A model generated the notes under the pieces. That model was not told the origin of the DNA. It saw only the letters and a list, made by a program, of their open reading frames with translations, and ran no database searches. From NCBI RefSeq assembly GCF_900116715.1, contig NZ_FPBM01000006.1, positions 186,001-250,000 on the forward strand: 64,000 bases of DNA, in the 5' to 3' direction. The position numbers and the translations under genes were made by a program. Shown here one piece after another: positions 24,369-33,768 of the stretch (its first letter is position 1; each line of letters starts with the position of its first letter). The DNA is from Polaromonas sp. YR568. GTDB lineage: Bacteria; Pseudomonadota; Gammaproteobacteria; Burkholderiales; Burkholderiaceae_C.

Positions 24369-26765
24369 TTATTTCAATACGGGTGCTTTGGCGCCGGTCA
24401 CGGCTTTGGCCTCGCGCACACCGGCACCGCGCACTTCGAGCCTGATCTCGTCGGCCACCTTGCCACCGGCATCGAGCAGCTGCACCACGTGCCGGCCCGG
24501 CCAGGGCATCCACTGCGCCTGGGGGCCGCGCGCAAACTCCTTGCCGTCCATCAGCCAGCGTGTGCCGCGGCCTTCGGCGCTGAAGCTGACGCGCTGGTGT
24601 TTGGGTGGGATGTCCGGGTCCAGCGCAATGATGGTGCCTGAGGCGGGGGCGGTGATGCGGGGCGGGGCGTCGGGTTCTGACGGGGGTTTTGTGCCATTTC
24701 GGGTTGCAGCCCTTTCAGGACGGGCGTAATCCGCTCCCGAATTCATAGCGAATACGGTTTGCTCTGTACCCTGCAGAAACCACTCGCTGCGCGTAGCCTC
24801 CAGCGGCCGGCCGCCTTCGTTGCCGAATTGCGTGCGGCTTTGCACCAGGCCTGCGGGCGGCACGGGCGCGCGGCTGGGCTCGGTTTTGTGCAGGTAATTC
24901 ATCAAGGCCGCCCAGATGGGCGCGGCGCCACTGGTGCCGCTCACGTCCCACATGGGCGCACCGCTGGCGTTGCCCACCCACACGCCGACGGTGTAGCGCT
25001 GCGAAAACCCCATGGCCCAGTTGTCACGCATGTCCTTGCTGGTGCCGGTTTTCACCGCCGTCCAGAAGCGGGTGGCCAGAATGCTGTCGGTGCCGAAGGT
25101 GCGGGCACGCGCCATCGGGTCGGCCATGATGTCGGTGGCGATAAAGGCAGCGCGTGCGTCCAGTGCGGGTTTAAACACCGGCTTGGGGTTCTTCGCCAGC
25201 GAAGGCGCGCTGTAGCGCCCGCCATTGGCCAGCGTGCGGTAGGCATTGGTCAGCGACAGCAAAGACACCTCGCTGCTGCCCAGCGCCAGGCTGTAGCCGT
25301 AGTAGTCGCCCGACTCCTTCAGCGGCAGGCCGACGGCCCTGAGCTGGCGGTGAAAGGCGTCGGGTGACACCATCACCAGCGTGCGCACGGCGGGCACGTT
25401 GAGCGAGGCGCCCAGCGCGGTGCGCGCGGAGACCAGGCCCTTGAACTGCCGGTCGTAGTTTTGCGGAATGTAGAGTCCGCCAGCCGTCTGAATCTGTGAC
25501 GAAGAGTCTTCAAGCAAAGAGGCAGCGGTGATGCGCTTTTCGGCAATCGCCTGCGCGTACAAAAAGGGTTTGAGTGTGGAGCCCGGCTGGCGCAGCGCCA
25601 TCACACCGTCAACCTCGGCCGCGCCGCTGAGCTCGCCCGACGAGCCGACCCAGGCCAGCACTTCGCCGGTGGCGTTGTCCAGCACCACGACGGCGCCGTC
25701 TTCGACATGGCGGCCGCGCAGTTCGCGCAGTTGTTGGGTCAGGGTTTGCACGGCAAAGCGCTGCAGGGGTGCGCGGGCGGTGGATCGGATGGATTGGCTG
25801 CCGGAGTCCGGGGAGCCCTCACCCCTGCCCTCTCCCAGGGGGAGAGGGAGCAAGACCGAGTCACTGCGCTCGGGGCTGTTACTCCCTCGCCCTTTGGGAG
25901 AGGGTTGGGGTGAGGGCGCGCGAAGCGCCAGCAACCTGCGCGCCAAATGCGGTGCCACTCCTTCACTTGCATCAAAAGCCCTGCGCTGCAGCGCCGCTGC
26001 CGCATACAAATCCAGCCCTTCGCAATCCACCTTCGCCGGGGCCTGCATGGTTTTAAGCACACCGCAAGCCCGCTGCGAGACTTGTGCCGCTTTCGCGTTG
26101 GGCGCGCGCACCAGCGCGGCCGCAATCGCCGCCTCGCGCTCGTCCAGCCCGTGCGCGGCCTTGCCAAACAGCGTGCGGCTTAGCGCGTCAATGCCCACCA
26201 TCTCACCGCGAAACGGCACGAGATTGAGGTATGCCTCCAGAATCTGGTCCTTGCGCCAGCGCGTCTCCAGCACCTGGGCCGACACGGTCTGGCCGACCTT
26301 CTGCACAAGGCTGCGGCCGCCCGCGCCGGCGCGCCAGTCTTCATCAAGCAAACCCGCCAGCTGCATGCTGAGGGTGGAGGCGCCGCGTGTCTTGGTGTTC
26401 CACAAATTGCCCCAGGCCGCAGCCGACACGGCTCGCCAGTCCACGCCGCTGTGCTCGTAAAAGCGTTTGTCTTCGCTCAGCACCAGCGCCGTACGCAGGG
26501 CAGGCGATACATCAGGCAGCGCCACCCACTGGCCGCGCCGCACGGCGTTGTCGGTGCGTACGCGCTGGATGACTTCGCCGCTGCGGTCGAGGATGAGCGT
26601 GTCTGAGGGGCGGAATTCGCGTTTGACTTCGTCGAAGGTGGCGACGGCCCAGGCGCACTGGCTGCTTGCAGCGAGCAAGGCTGCCGCAAAAACCGAATTT
26701 ACGCGGCGACGCGTGCGTCCGGATGGCGCAGGCCCTGGGTTGTCAAATAACGCGCGGTGTTTCAC
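24369..26765 (-). CDS. pbpC: penicillin-binding protein 1C
   Basis: 798 residues. Order: signal/anchor (about 24-40), GT51 transglycosylase domain (about 60-230, with E-D-K-R-F-Y-E-H-S-G-V-D-W and A-S-T-L-S-M-Q-L-A), a linker, the transpeptidase domain with nucleophile Ser396 in P-G-S-T-L-K-P, an A-S-L-N S-x-N motif and K-T-G-T-S, then the C-terminal BiPBP_C domain (about 700-785). Builds and crosslinks peptidoglycan in the periplasm. Residues about 284-317 are encoded by a dispersed palindromic repeat inserted in frame in the linker (listed separately). It is the last gene of an operon with alpha-2-macroglobulin and an unknown gene, a functional link known from E. coli yfhM-pbpC. Confidence 0.94.
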   Translation of the reverse strand: MKHRALFDNPGPAPSGRTRRRVNSVFAAALLAASSQCAWAVATFDEVKREFRPSDTLILDRSGEVIQRVRTDNAVRRGQWVALPDVSPALRTALVLSEDKRFYEHSGVDWRAVSAAAWGNLWNTKTRGASTLSMQLAGLLDEDWRAGAGGRSLVQKVGQTVSAQVLETRWRKDQILEAYLNLVPFRGEMVGIDALSRTLFGKAAHGLDEREAAIAAALVRAPNAKAAQVSQRACGVLKTMQAPAKVDCEGLDLYAAAALQRRAFDASEGVAPHLARRLLALRAPSPQPSPKGRGSNSPERSDSVLLPLPLGEGRGEGSPDSGSQSIRSTARAPLQRFAVQTLTQQLRELRGRHVEDGAVVVLDNATGEVLAWVGSSGELSGAAEVDGVMALRQPGSTLKPFLYAQAIAEKRITAASLLEDSSSQIQTAGGLYIPQNYDRQFKGLVSARTALGASLNVPAVRTLVMVSPDAFHRQLRAVGLPLKESGDYYGYSLALGSSEVSLLSLTNAYRTLANGGRYSAPSLAKNPKPVFKPALDARAAFIATDIMADPMARARTFGTDSILATRFWTAVKTGTSKDMRDNWAMGFSQRYTVGVWVGNASGAPMWDVSGTSGAAPIWAALMNYLHKTEPSRAPVPPAGLVQSRTQFGNEGGRPLEATRSEWFLQGTEQTVFAMNSGADYARPERAATRNGTKPPSEPDAPPRITAPASGTIIALDPDIPPKHQRVSFSAEGRGTRWLMDGKEFARGPQAQWMPWPGRHVVQLLDAGGKVADEIRLEVRGAGVREAKAVTGAKAPVLK
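25816..25916. repeat. dispersed palindromic repeat inside pbpC
   Basis: Two 33-bp arms, 25816-25848 and 25884-25916, are near-perfect inverted copies (CCCTCACCCC at the outer ends, CCCTCTCCC inside). The 35-bp centre holds a smaller CCGAG/CTCGG hairpin. The element is 101 bp and reads in the pbpC frame as a Pro/Ser/Gly-rich peptide (P-S-P-Q-P-S-P-K-G-R-G and L-P-L-G-E-G-R-G-E-G). Similar elements are normally intergenic in many proteobacteria. Confidence 0.88.
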
Positions 26766-26775
26766 GGTGCAAGCA

Positions 26776-27555
26776 TCAATAGCTGGACAAATCCACTTTG
26801 GACATGGGAATGGCGCTCTCCATCACGACCTGCAGGGCCAGGTCCGGCTTGATCGCCGTTTTGGAAAGATCCATGACTTCCTGGATGGCAAAACCAAAGA
26901 GGATGGGCCATTCCACGGATTCCTTGCAGAACGGATGGATGACGTTCAACATCACGGGCCACAGGGACTTGAGGTAGTTGATGGGCAAATCCCCGGGTTT
27001 ATGGCCGTCGGGAAGACGAGGTATGCCGAAGCTTTCGCCGCCCACGGTGCCTGTCACGTACCCGAAAATTTCCGCCACATCGGGAAGCTTGGTACAGCCA
27101 TTGTGCTGGGCGGCTCCTGCGGCCAGACTCCAGATCGAAAGTTGCGATTCGGCCAATGCCTTGTTGAGGTGATCCCCGAAGAAGAAATTCTTCCCGTCTT
27201 TTGTGCCGACCACCATCAGCAGCGACGTTTCAGCCATGCCCTGCTTTTTGGCCTGCTGCCGCAGGTCGGCCTGGCAGGCATAGCCGGCCAGCGAGCCCAG
27301 CGCGCACAGCAGCGATTCGATATGCACGCCCCGCTCGGTTTTCATGCCGCTGAGAAGACGTTGAACGACTTCCTTGCTGCCGATCTTGGCGCCGATCAGG
27401 GAATCGGTTTTCCGTTTCTCCTCAATGGCACGCAGCAAGGCTTCCTCTTGCGGGCGCATCGGAGGGGTGCGCGGAGCTTCTTTCCTTCCCTCCGCCTTTT
27501 TTACCGGGGAGGGAGCTGGCGCCCCTGTGATTTTTGACATCAAGGCTTTGAACAT
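26776..27555 (-). CDS. uncharacterised protein between alpha-2-macroglobulin and PBP1C genes
   Basis: 259 residues, no family recognised. A disordered Lys/Pro/Arg-rich N-terminus (residues 1-45) precedes a folded, mostly helical part. There is no signal peptide, so it should be cytoplasmic unless associated with the membrane through the N-terminus. Notable segments are E-S-L-L-C-A-L-G-S-L-A-G-Y-A-C-Q (about 80-95) and G-T-V-G-G-E-S-F-G-I-P-R. It lies 33 bp after the macroglobulin gene and 10 bp before pbpC on the same strand, so it is almost certainly co-transcribed with both. Function may relate to envelope defence, but this is inference from position only. Confidence 0.72.
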   Translation of the reverse strand: MFKALMSKITGAPAPSPVKKAEGRKEAPRTPPMRPQEEALLRAIEEKRKTDSLIGAKIGSKEVVQRLLSGMKTERGVHIESLLCALGSLAGYACQADLRQQAKKQGMAETSLLMVVGTKDGKNFFFGDHLNKALAESQLSIWSLAAGAAQHNGCTKLPDVAEIFGYVTGTVGGESFGIPRLPDGHKPGDLPINYLKSLWPVMLNVIHPFCKESVEWPILFGFAIQEVMDLSKTAIKPDLALQVVMESAIPMSKVDLSSY

Positions 27556-27588
27556 GGACAGGTCTTTCTTGTTTTTGGCAATCGGGGT

Positions 27589-30500
27589 TTAGCGGGCCGC
27601 CTCGACCTTCACCCGCGCATTCGGCGACTCGCCAAACATCTCGGGCGCATACATGGCCTCGACCCGGCTAGGCGGGAGCGCGAAGTCGCCGACGTTGTTC
27701 AGGCGCACGGTGTATTCCATCTTCACCACGCCTTTGGGCAGGTATTCGTAATAGCTGCGGAAGGCCTCGAAGCTGCGTTCTTCAAACGCTGGCCAGCCCA
27801 CGCCGGTTTTCTTTTCACCGCTGGTGGCGATTTCAGAGTCACGGCCCAGGCCGCCGCCCAGGATGGTCGCGCCGCCGGGCACAGGGTCGCTAATGACGAC
27901 CCAAGTCATGTCGGCGCTGGCGTTGACTTCCAGCGAGATGCGGATCACATCGCCACGGGTGTAGACGCCTTTGACGGCTTGCTCTACAGGCGTGATGGTT
28001 TTCTTGATCTGGTAGCCGGCGTTGAAGGGCGCTTTCAGCTGCACCGCCGCAATCGATTGCAGTGTGAGCCACGGTTTGCCCGGGCCCTGGTGCGTCACCG
28101 TCAGCGTGTCTTTGGGCGCCGTACCCCAAGGCAGGAACATGCTGTTGTTGCGCAGGTTGCCGGGCGAGGCGGGCGCGCCGAAGAAGGTGGTCTGGTTGGG
28201 TGCGCCGGCTGCGTCGGTGGTTTTGACGCGGTCGACCTTGGCCCAGTCCACGCTCGCCACACTGGCTGCCGCCGCTGCCAGAGTCGCCTTGGTTACGCCT
28301 GCCACCGGCGTGGCTTCAAATTTGGCCGAGAACTTGTCCAGCGCCAGGCCACCCCACAGGTTGGCGGTGGTGGTGTGCCATGCGCCTTTTTGCTGGCGTG
28401 CGATAAAGCCGTTGGCCAGGCGGCCCATGTCGTCCTTCCAGGCGGGGTCGTCCATCACGGCCAGCATCAGGCGCGCGGTGTTGACGTCGCCGTTGGTCAT
28501 CAGCCACCACCAGTAGTCGTCCTTCTCGGTGCTGAAGACCAGCTTGGTGCCCTGGAAGGACAGGCGTGAACGCAGCACCTGGTTGGCCTCGGCGATGCGC
28601 TGCTCGCGCTGCGGCACGTCGGCCACACGCTTGAGGATGTTGAGCCAGTCGATCACCGCATGCGTGGGCCACTGGTTGGGCGCAATCGTGATGCTGCCCA
28701 GCATGCGGCCCTGCGCCTTGCCGTAACGCGAGAGCGCCTCCAGTGCGGCCAGCTTGCGCACGTCCAGGTCTTTGCGCGGGCTCCAGAACTCGCGCTGGAT
28801 GCGGCCTTCCACAAAGGCGATCAGGCCGCGCTCCATGGGTGCGCGGGCATCGTCGGGCAGGGCAAAGGCCGGGTTGATGCCGGAGGCCTCATGCGTGGCG
28901 GCCAGCAAGTAGGCCGTCAGTGCATCGCTGCCGCGGCTGGCTTCGCCGTCGCGTGGCGGGAAGTAATTGGCCAGCCCGTCGCTGTCGAGGTAGCTGGGCA
29001 GCTGCGCCAGCACGTTTTGCCACAACTTGCCATCGCGCAGGCCGACCGACTTACTGGTTTTTTGCTCCAGGCAGATGAAGGGGTAGTTGGCAAACCAGTC
29101 ACGCACGCCGTCCATGCCTTCGGCCAGCTTGGGCTGTAGTGACATCTTCAGGCCGCCCCTAATTTGTCCATTAGCGGGCAGGGCGTCAGCCGGCGGATTC
29201 ACGTCAAGCGTGAAGGTGCCGTCAACCTGCATCAGCGTGGCCTGCTGCACCGTGAGTGGCACCGCCGGGATGATGCGCTGACGGGCCTTGAGGCCGTCGC
29301 GTGCACCGCTGATCGTGTCTTTGGCTTCGATCTCCCAGAGGATGGCCTCGGCGCGTGTGAGGGCGAGCTGCGCGGGCGCGGTGACCATCCAGGCCACTTC
29401 ACGCGCTTCACCGGCGGGGATGTCTACCGTTTGCGGTTTCAAGTCCAGCAGCGTGGCGCGCGGGCTCACTTCCACTTTCATCGCGGCCTTGGTGGTGTTG
29501 CGCACCGTGAGCTGCGCGCGGAACTGGTCGTCTTCGCGCACCAGCGGCGGCAGGCCACTGATGATTTGCAGGTCTTGTGTCGCCTTGATGCTGGTCTGAC
29601 CGGTGCCGAAGAGGTTGGCGCCGCTGTCGGCCACCGCCACGATCTTGAAGGTGGTCAGTGCGTCGTTGAGCGGCACGGTGACCACGGCCTGGCCGTTGGC
29701 GTCCAGCACGATGTTGGGGTTCCACAGCAGCAGGGTCTCGAGCAGCTCACGCGTGTTGCTGCGCCCGCCGCCGCCGCCGGCCGCCACGGCCTTGCGGCCA
29801 TAGTGCCTGCGGCCGATGATTTCCATTTGTGCGGTTGAGGTCTCTACGCCCCATGAGCGACGCCGCAGCATGGCGTTCAGCACATCCCAGCTGTCGTTGG
29901 GCATCAGCTCCAGCAGGGCCTGGTCGACCGCTGCCAGCGCCACTTCGGCATTGGCGGCAGGCTGGCCGTTGGGCAGCTTGACGGTGATGGTGACCTTGGC
30001 CTGGCCGCGCACTGCGTAGCTTTCTTTGTCGGCCTTCACGTTCACGTCGAGTTGGTGCGCCTTGGTGCCCACGCGGATTTCGGCCAGGCCCAGGCGGAAA
30101 GCGGGCTTGCTCAAATCGACCAGCGCGGTCGGAGCCACATATTCGCGGCCTTCGTACCAGAAGGACGTCCACCATTCACGCGGCGCCTTGTAGCCCCAGG
30201 TGAAGAAGCTGTACCACGGCACCTCGCGCAAGCGGCCGCGCAGGGCCAGCACGCTCACATACACATTCGGGCCCCAGCCTTCCTTGATCTGCAGGTTGAT
30301 GGTGGGGTCTTGCCCATTGAGCTGCACCACCTTGGTTTCGATGATGCCTTCGCGTTCAATCGCCACCAGGGCAGTGGCAAAGCGGAAGGGCATGCGCACC
30401 TGGAACTTGGCGGTCTCGCCGGGCTGGTAGCTTTTCTTCTCGGGCAGCACGTCCATGCGGTCATGGTCTTCGCCGCCAAACCAGAGCTCGCCCTGGCGCG

Positions 30501-33500
30501 TGACATACACATTGCCGGCGGCCTGGATGGTGTTGCCGTCTTTGTCTTTGGCCGTCACGATGAGTTCAACCTCGCCCGGCTCGCCGAGCTTGGTCTCGCA
30601 CAGCAGCAGGCCGCGCGAATCGCTCTTGCCGCTGCAGACGCTGCCGAGGTCTTTGGTCTCGGTTTTGTTGTCGTAGGTGTAGAAGCCGCCCACCATGCGC
30701 TTGCGGCTGGTGGTGGTGATACGCGCTACGGCTTTCACATCCAGCGACACATCCGGAGCGATCTTGCCCGTCAGGTCGAGCGCCAGCGCCTGGAACTTGA
30801 TCTTCTGGCTGCTGGAGACCCAGCCTTCGGTTTTGATGCCGGCCACCACAGCGGCGGGCCATACAGTCGACACGCTGCGAATCGTCTGCACCTCGCCGTT
30901 CGGGTCGGCGTAGGTGGCTTCCATCAGCAGCTCCTGCGGCTGCCTTTGCGTGGGGACGTCGTTGATGGTGAGTTTGCCCGCGCCGTTGCGGTCCAGCGTC
31001 AGCGGCAGTTTGTCGGCAATCACGCGCTGGTCTTGCGAGGCCGTGCTTTCTTCGTCGGCGTTGGCGGCCTGGTCGCGGTTGATGCGTGGCGGGTTGAAGT
31101 TGAATTCTTCATAGTCGCTGTAGCTCAGGCTCTTGGTGCGCACCAGGGCCGACACGCGCACCGGCAGATTGACGGCGCCGCCGCCCGAGACGTAATTGAT
31201 CTGCACGTCGGTGGGCACGGCCTTCACATTGACCAGTGCTTTTTTCTCGGAAGGGCTGATGCGGCCTTCCAGCACCGGCAGGCGGAATTCTTCGACGCGG
31301 AACTGCCCGCTGACGAAGCTGCGGTTGCGGCTATTTCCACTATTGCCGCTGTCACCGCCGCCCTTGAGCTGTACTTCATACACGCCCAGCTTGGCAGCCG
31401 GCGGAATGGCAAAGGTGTTCTCGGCGCTTTGCCCGCCGGTAGCGGTCTTGCGCCAGGCAATGGGCTGGGTGTATTGCTGCCCGCTGCCTACATGGGTGAC
31501 GACGAGGGTGGCAGGTGCGACGTCTGCCAGGCCAAAGCCCTTGCTGGTTTCGGTGCGCAGCAAATGTTTCATCGACACGGTTTCACCGGCGCGGAACAGC
31601 GTGCGGTCAAAAATCGTGTGGGCCACTGCATCGGGCAGCGGGTCGCGGCTGGTCGGCACATTAAAGCGCCAGGGCTCAATGCCCTTGTGCCAGTCGCTCC
31701 AGGAGAAAGCCAGGTCTTCCACGCCGGCCACGGTGCTGCGTGCGCTGACAAAGTAGGCATTGCGGTAGTCCTCGCCCGAGCAGCGCGGCGGCTCTGACGA
31801 GAGCCCGGCGAAGTTGGCGATACCCTGTGCATTGGTCACGACCTTGGCCACTTCGGCGCCGCTGCAGCTGGAGACACGCACCGTAGCGCCGGCCACCGGT
31901 GCGCCCTTGTCGAGCGTGGTGACCCAGGCCAGCGAGTTCTCGCGGCCCAGCTTGAAGTGCACGCCGATGTTGGTCACCAGCGCCGAGGTGCGCACATACA
32001 TGGTCCGGCTGTTGCCGTGGCGTTCATCGAGCAGCGAGCTGCCGAGCTTTTGCGAGGCGATCTCGACCACGTGAAAGCCGGGCGTCAGCGGAATGCCGAC
32101 GACCTCAAACGGGCGCGGGTCGTTGTTGACGGGTTTGGGCAAGTCCAGCGTCTTCACGCCGGGCTGGCCGCCCAGCAGCGACACCATGCGCGACTGCACA
32201 TAGTCCTTGTCCTGGGCTTCCAGCGCTTTGGGCAATGGGCCTTTGACGTCTGCCGCGGCCGCCCTGCGCGAGACCTGGTACTCGTCATAGCGCTGCACCT
32301 TGCGGAACCAGGCAATGATGTCTGCGTCGGTGCGCGGCTGCAGGTCGCTGACCTTGCCTGCCGGGGCTGCGCCGGGCGTGAGTCCTTTGACGGGCAGCAG
32401 CGCTTCCACATTGCGCAGCGTGACCGGCAGCAGGGCCGGGTCACCCGGCTTGGTGTTGGGTTCGGCATAGCGCTCGACGATGCCGAAGGGCGAGGCGGCA
32501 AACTTGGCCAGTGGCGGCATCGCGCCCGTGGCCACCTTCAGCGGAAAGTTCTCGGCGTTGCGCAGCGTGCGGCCCGAGGCGTCCTTGAAGTCTTTGGGCA
32601 GCTCGAGCGTGAACTGGGCCTGTTCGGGGAAGACGGGCTTGAAGGTCACGCCGGTGACCACGTTGTCGCCGTCGGTGTTGCCTTCTTCAAATGTGGGCTT
32701 GAGCGTGTCCTTCTCGCCCTTCAGGCGGATCGCCTCGGCCAGCTTGCGCGGCACGGGCGCATTGAAGTTCAGGCTCATGGGCCGTATCGGCAGGCAGGCA
32801 GCCTGGGCGTTCTCGCGCTCGCAATTGAAGCTGGCGGAGAAGGGCTCGCGCACCTGGAAGTTGTAGCGCTTCTCGACCGAATTGGGCACACCGCTGGGTG
32901 TGGCCACACCTTTGCCATACACCAGTTGCACTTTGGCAGCGGGCGTCAGGCGGCGGTTGCAGGTCAGCGTCACATAACGCAGAGGCTCTTTGGCCGCGGC
33001 CGTGCTCAGATTTTGTGACTTGAGCAGTTCCTCGCGCTCTTTACCTTCAATCAGCTTGACGGGTACACGCTCACCCAGGCCTTCAACATTGCACCAGACG
33101 TTGTCGCGCACGCTCTGCACCGTGGCCGGGCCGTTGAGTTGCAGCAGGAAGTACTGCTCTTCGTCAATGCGCTGGTAGGTGCCGGGGCGCAGGTTCTGGA
33201 TGAAGGGGCCGCCGGTGTTGAACTTGTAGCTGGCCTTGCCGCTGATGGGCTGGGTTTTCGGCGACTGGAAGGTGCTGACCACATTGACCGTGCAGCTCAC
33301 GCCGGGCGGCAGGTCGTTTTCAAACTCGAAAGCCCATTCACGCTCGCTGATCCAGCGGCCCGAACCCTTGGTGGCCTGCGCATCGCTACAGCTCAGCGAC
33401 AGCGGTGCCGGCGCCTTGGGGTCGCCGAAATTAACGGCGCCTTCGTCAAACTTGGCCACCAGCTGCCGCACACGGGCGATTTCGCCTTGGGGCGAAAGGC

Positions 33501-33579
33501 TGACGATTTGCAGGGCATGGGCATGCAGCGAGACAGCCGCGATCAGTGCCAGAGCGGCTTTTTTCATGTTTTGGCTCAC
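27589..33579 (-). CDS. yfhM: bacterial alpha-2-macroglobulin (YfhM family, thioester-containing)
   Basis: 1996 residues from GTG 33579, which has AAGGAGAAGGA just upstream; ATG 33567 is an alternative. A signal peptide (M-K-K-A-A-L-A-L-I-A-A) ends at A-H-A; no lipobox is seen, so unlike E. coli YfhM it may be periplasmic and soluble. The thioester motif C-L-E-Q is at residues about 1503-1506 (codons 29073-29062), preceded by many MG domains and followed by an alpha-helical TED domain and C-terminal receptor-like domain. It is a periplasmic protease trap that guards the envelope together with PBP1C. Larger than E. coli YfhM (1653). Operon: this gene, an unknown gene, then pbpC. Confidence 0.94.
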   Translation of the reverse strand: MSQNMKKAALALIAAVSLHAHALQIVSLSPQGEIARVRQLVAKFDEGAVNFGDPKAPAPLSLSCSDAQATKGSGRWISEREWAFEFENDLPPGVSCTVNVVSTFQSPKTQPISGKASYKFNTGGPFIQNLRPGTYQRIDEEQYFLLQLNGPATVQSVRDNVWCNVEGLGERVPVKLIEGKEREELLKSQNLSTAAAKEPLRYVTLTCNRRLTPAAKVQLVYGKGVATPSGVPNSVEKRYNFQVREPFSASFNCERENAQAACLPIRPMSLNFNAPVPRKLAEAIRLKGEKDTLKPTFEEGNTDGDNVVTGVTFKPVFPEQAQFTLELPKDFKDASGRTLRNAENFPLKVATGAMPPLAKFAASPFGIVERYAEPNTKPGDPALLPVTLRNVEALLPVKGLTPGAAPAGKVSDLQPRTDADIIAWFRKVQRYDEYQVSRRAAAADVKGPLPKALEAQDKDYVQSRMVSLLGGQPGVKTLDLPKPVNNDPRPFEVVGIPLTPGFHVVEIASQKLGSSLLDERHGNSRTMYVRTSALVTNIGVHFKLGRENSLAWVTTLDKGAPVAGATVRVSSCSGAEVAKVVTNAQGIANFAGLSSEPPRCSGEDYRNAYFVSARSTVAGVEDLAFSWSDWHKGIEPWRFNVPTSRDPLPDAVAHTIFDRTLFRAGETVSMKHLLRTETSKGFGLADVAPATLVVTHVGSGQQYTQPIAWRKTATGGQSAENTFAIPPAAKLGVYEVQLKGGGDSGNSGNSRNRSFVSGQFRVEEFRLPVLEGRISPSEKKALVNVKAVPTDVQINYVSGGGAVNLPVRVSALVRTKSLSYSDYEEFNFNPPRINRDQAANADEESTASQDQRVIADKLPLTLDRNGAGKLTINDVPTQRQPQELLMEATYADPNGEVQTIRSVSTVWPAAVVAGIKTEGWVSSSQKIKFQALALDLTGKIAPDVSLDVKAVARITTTSRKRMVGGFYTYDNKTETKDLGSVCSGKSDSRGLLLCETKLGEPGEVELIVTAKDKDGNTIQAAGNVYVTRQGELWFGGEDHDRMDVLPEKKSYQPGETAKFQVRMPFRFATALVAIEREGIIETKVVQLNGQDPTINLQIKEGWGPNVYVSVLALRGRLREVPWYSFFTWGYKAPREWWTSFWYEGREYVAPTALVDLSKPAFRLGLAEIRVGTKAHQLDVNVKADKESYAVRGQAKVTITVKLPNGQPAANAEVALAAVDQALLELMPNDSWDVLNAMLRRRSWGVETSTAQMEIIGRRHYGRKAVAAGGGGGRSNTRELLETLLLWNPNIVLDANGQAVVTVPLNDALTTFKIVAVADSGANLFGTGQTSIKATQDLQIISGLPPLVREDDQFRAQLTVRNTTKAAMKVEVSPRATLLDLKPQTVDIPAGEAREVAWMVTAPAQLALTRAEAILWEIEAKDTISGARDGLKARQRIIPAVPLTVQQATLMQVDGTFTLDVNPPADALPANGQIRGGLKMSLQPKLAEGMDGVRDWFANYPFICLEQKTSKSVGLRDGKLWQNVLAQLPSYLDSDGLANYFPPRDGEASRGSDALTAYLLAATHEASGINPAFALPDDARAPMERGLIAFVEGRIQREFWSPRKDLDVRKLAALEALSRYGKAQGRMLGSITIAPNQWPTHAVIDWLNILKRVADVPQREQRIAEANQVLRSRLSFQGTKLVFSTEKDDYWWWLMTNGDVNTARLMLAVMDDPAWKDDMGRLANGFIARQQKGAWHTTTANLWGGLALDKFSAKFEATPVAGVTKATLAAAAASVASVDWAKVDRVKTTDAAGAPNQTTFFGAPASPGNLRNNSMFLPWGTAPKDTLTVTHQGPGKPWLTLQSIAAVQLKAPFNAGYQIKKTITPVEQAVKGVYTRGDVIRISLEVNASADMTWVVISDPVPGGATILGGGLGRDSEIATSGEKKTGVGWPAFEERSFEAFRSYYEYLPKGVVKMEYTVRLNNVGDFALPPSRVEAMYAPEMFGESPNARVKVEAAR

Positions 33580-33768
33580 GTTTCCTTCTCCTTCGGAAGG
33601 CCAAGGGTAGCCGATTTGTATGTAACAAAATAGCTGGACCGCGGGGAAAAATCTCCCAAACGGGGGCCTTGGGCGCGGGTTGACGTGCCGGTCACGAGAG
33701 CGCGCTCGCATGGGTGGGCTGCTCAGCCGCAGGCTATAGTGGCCACAAATACAACACGGGAGGTCTCG

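Noticed and set aside
25816..25916. pbpC as a pseudogene because of the repeat insertion
   Set aside because: The frame is kept and all transglycosylase and transpeptidase motifs are intact on both sides of the insertion.
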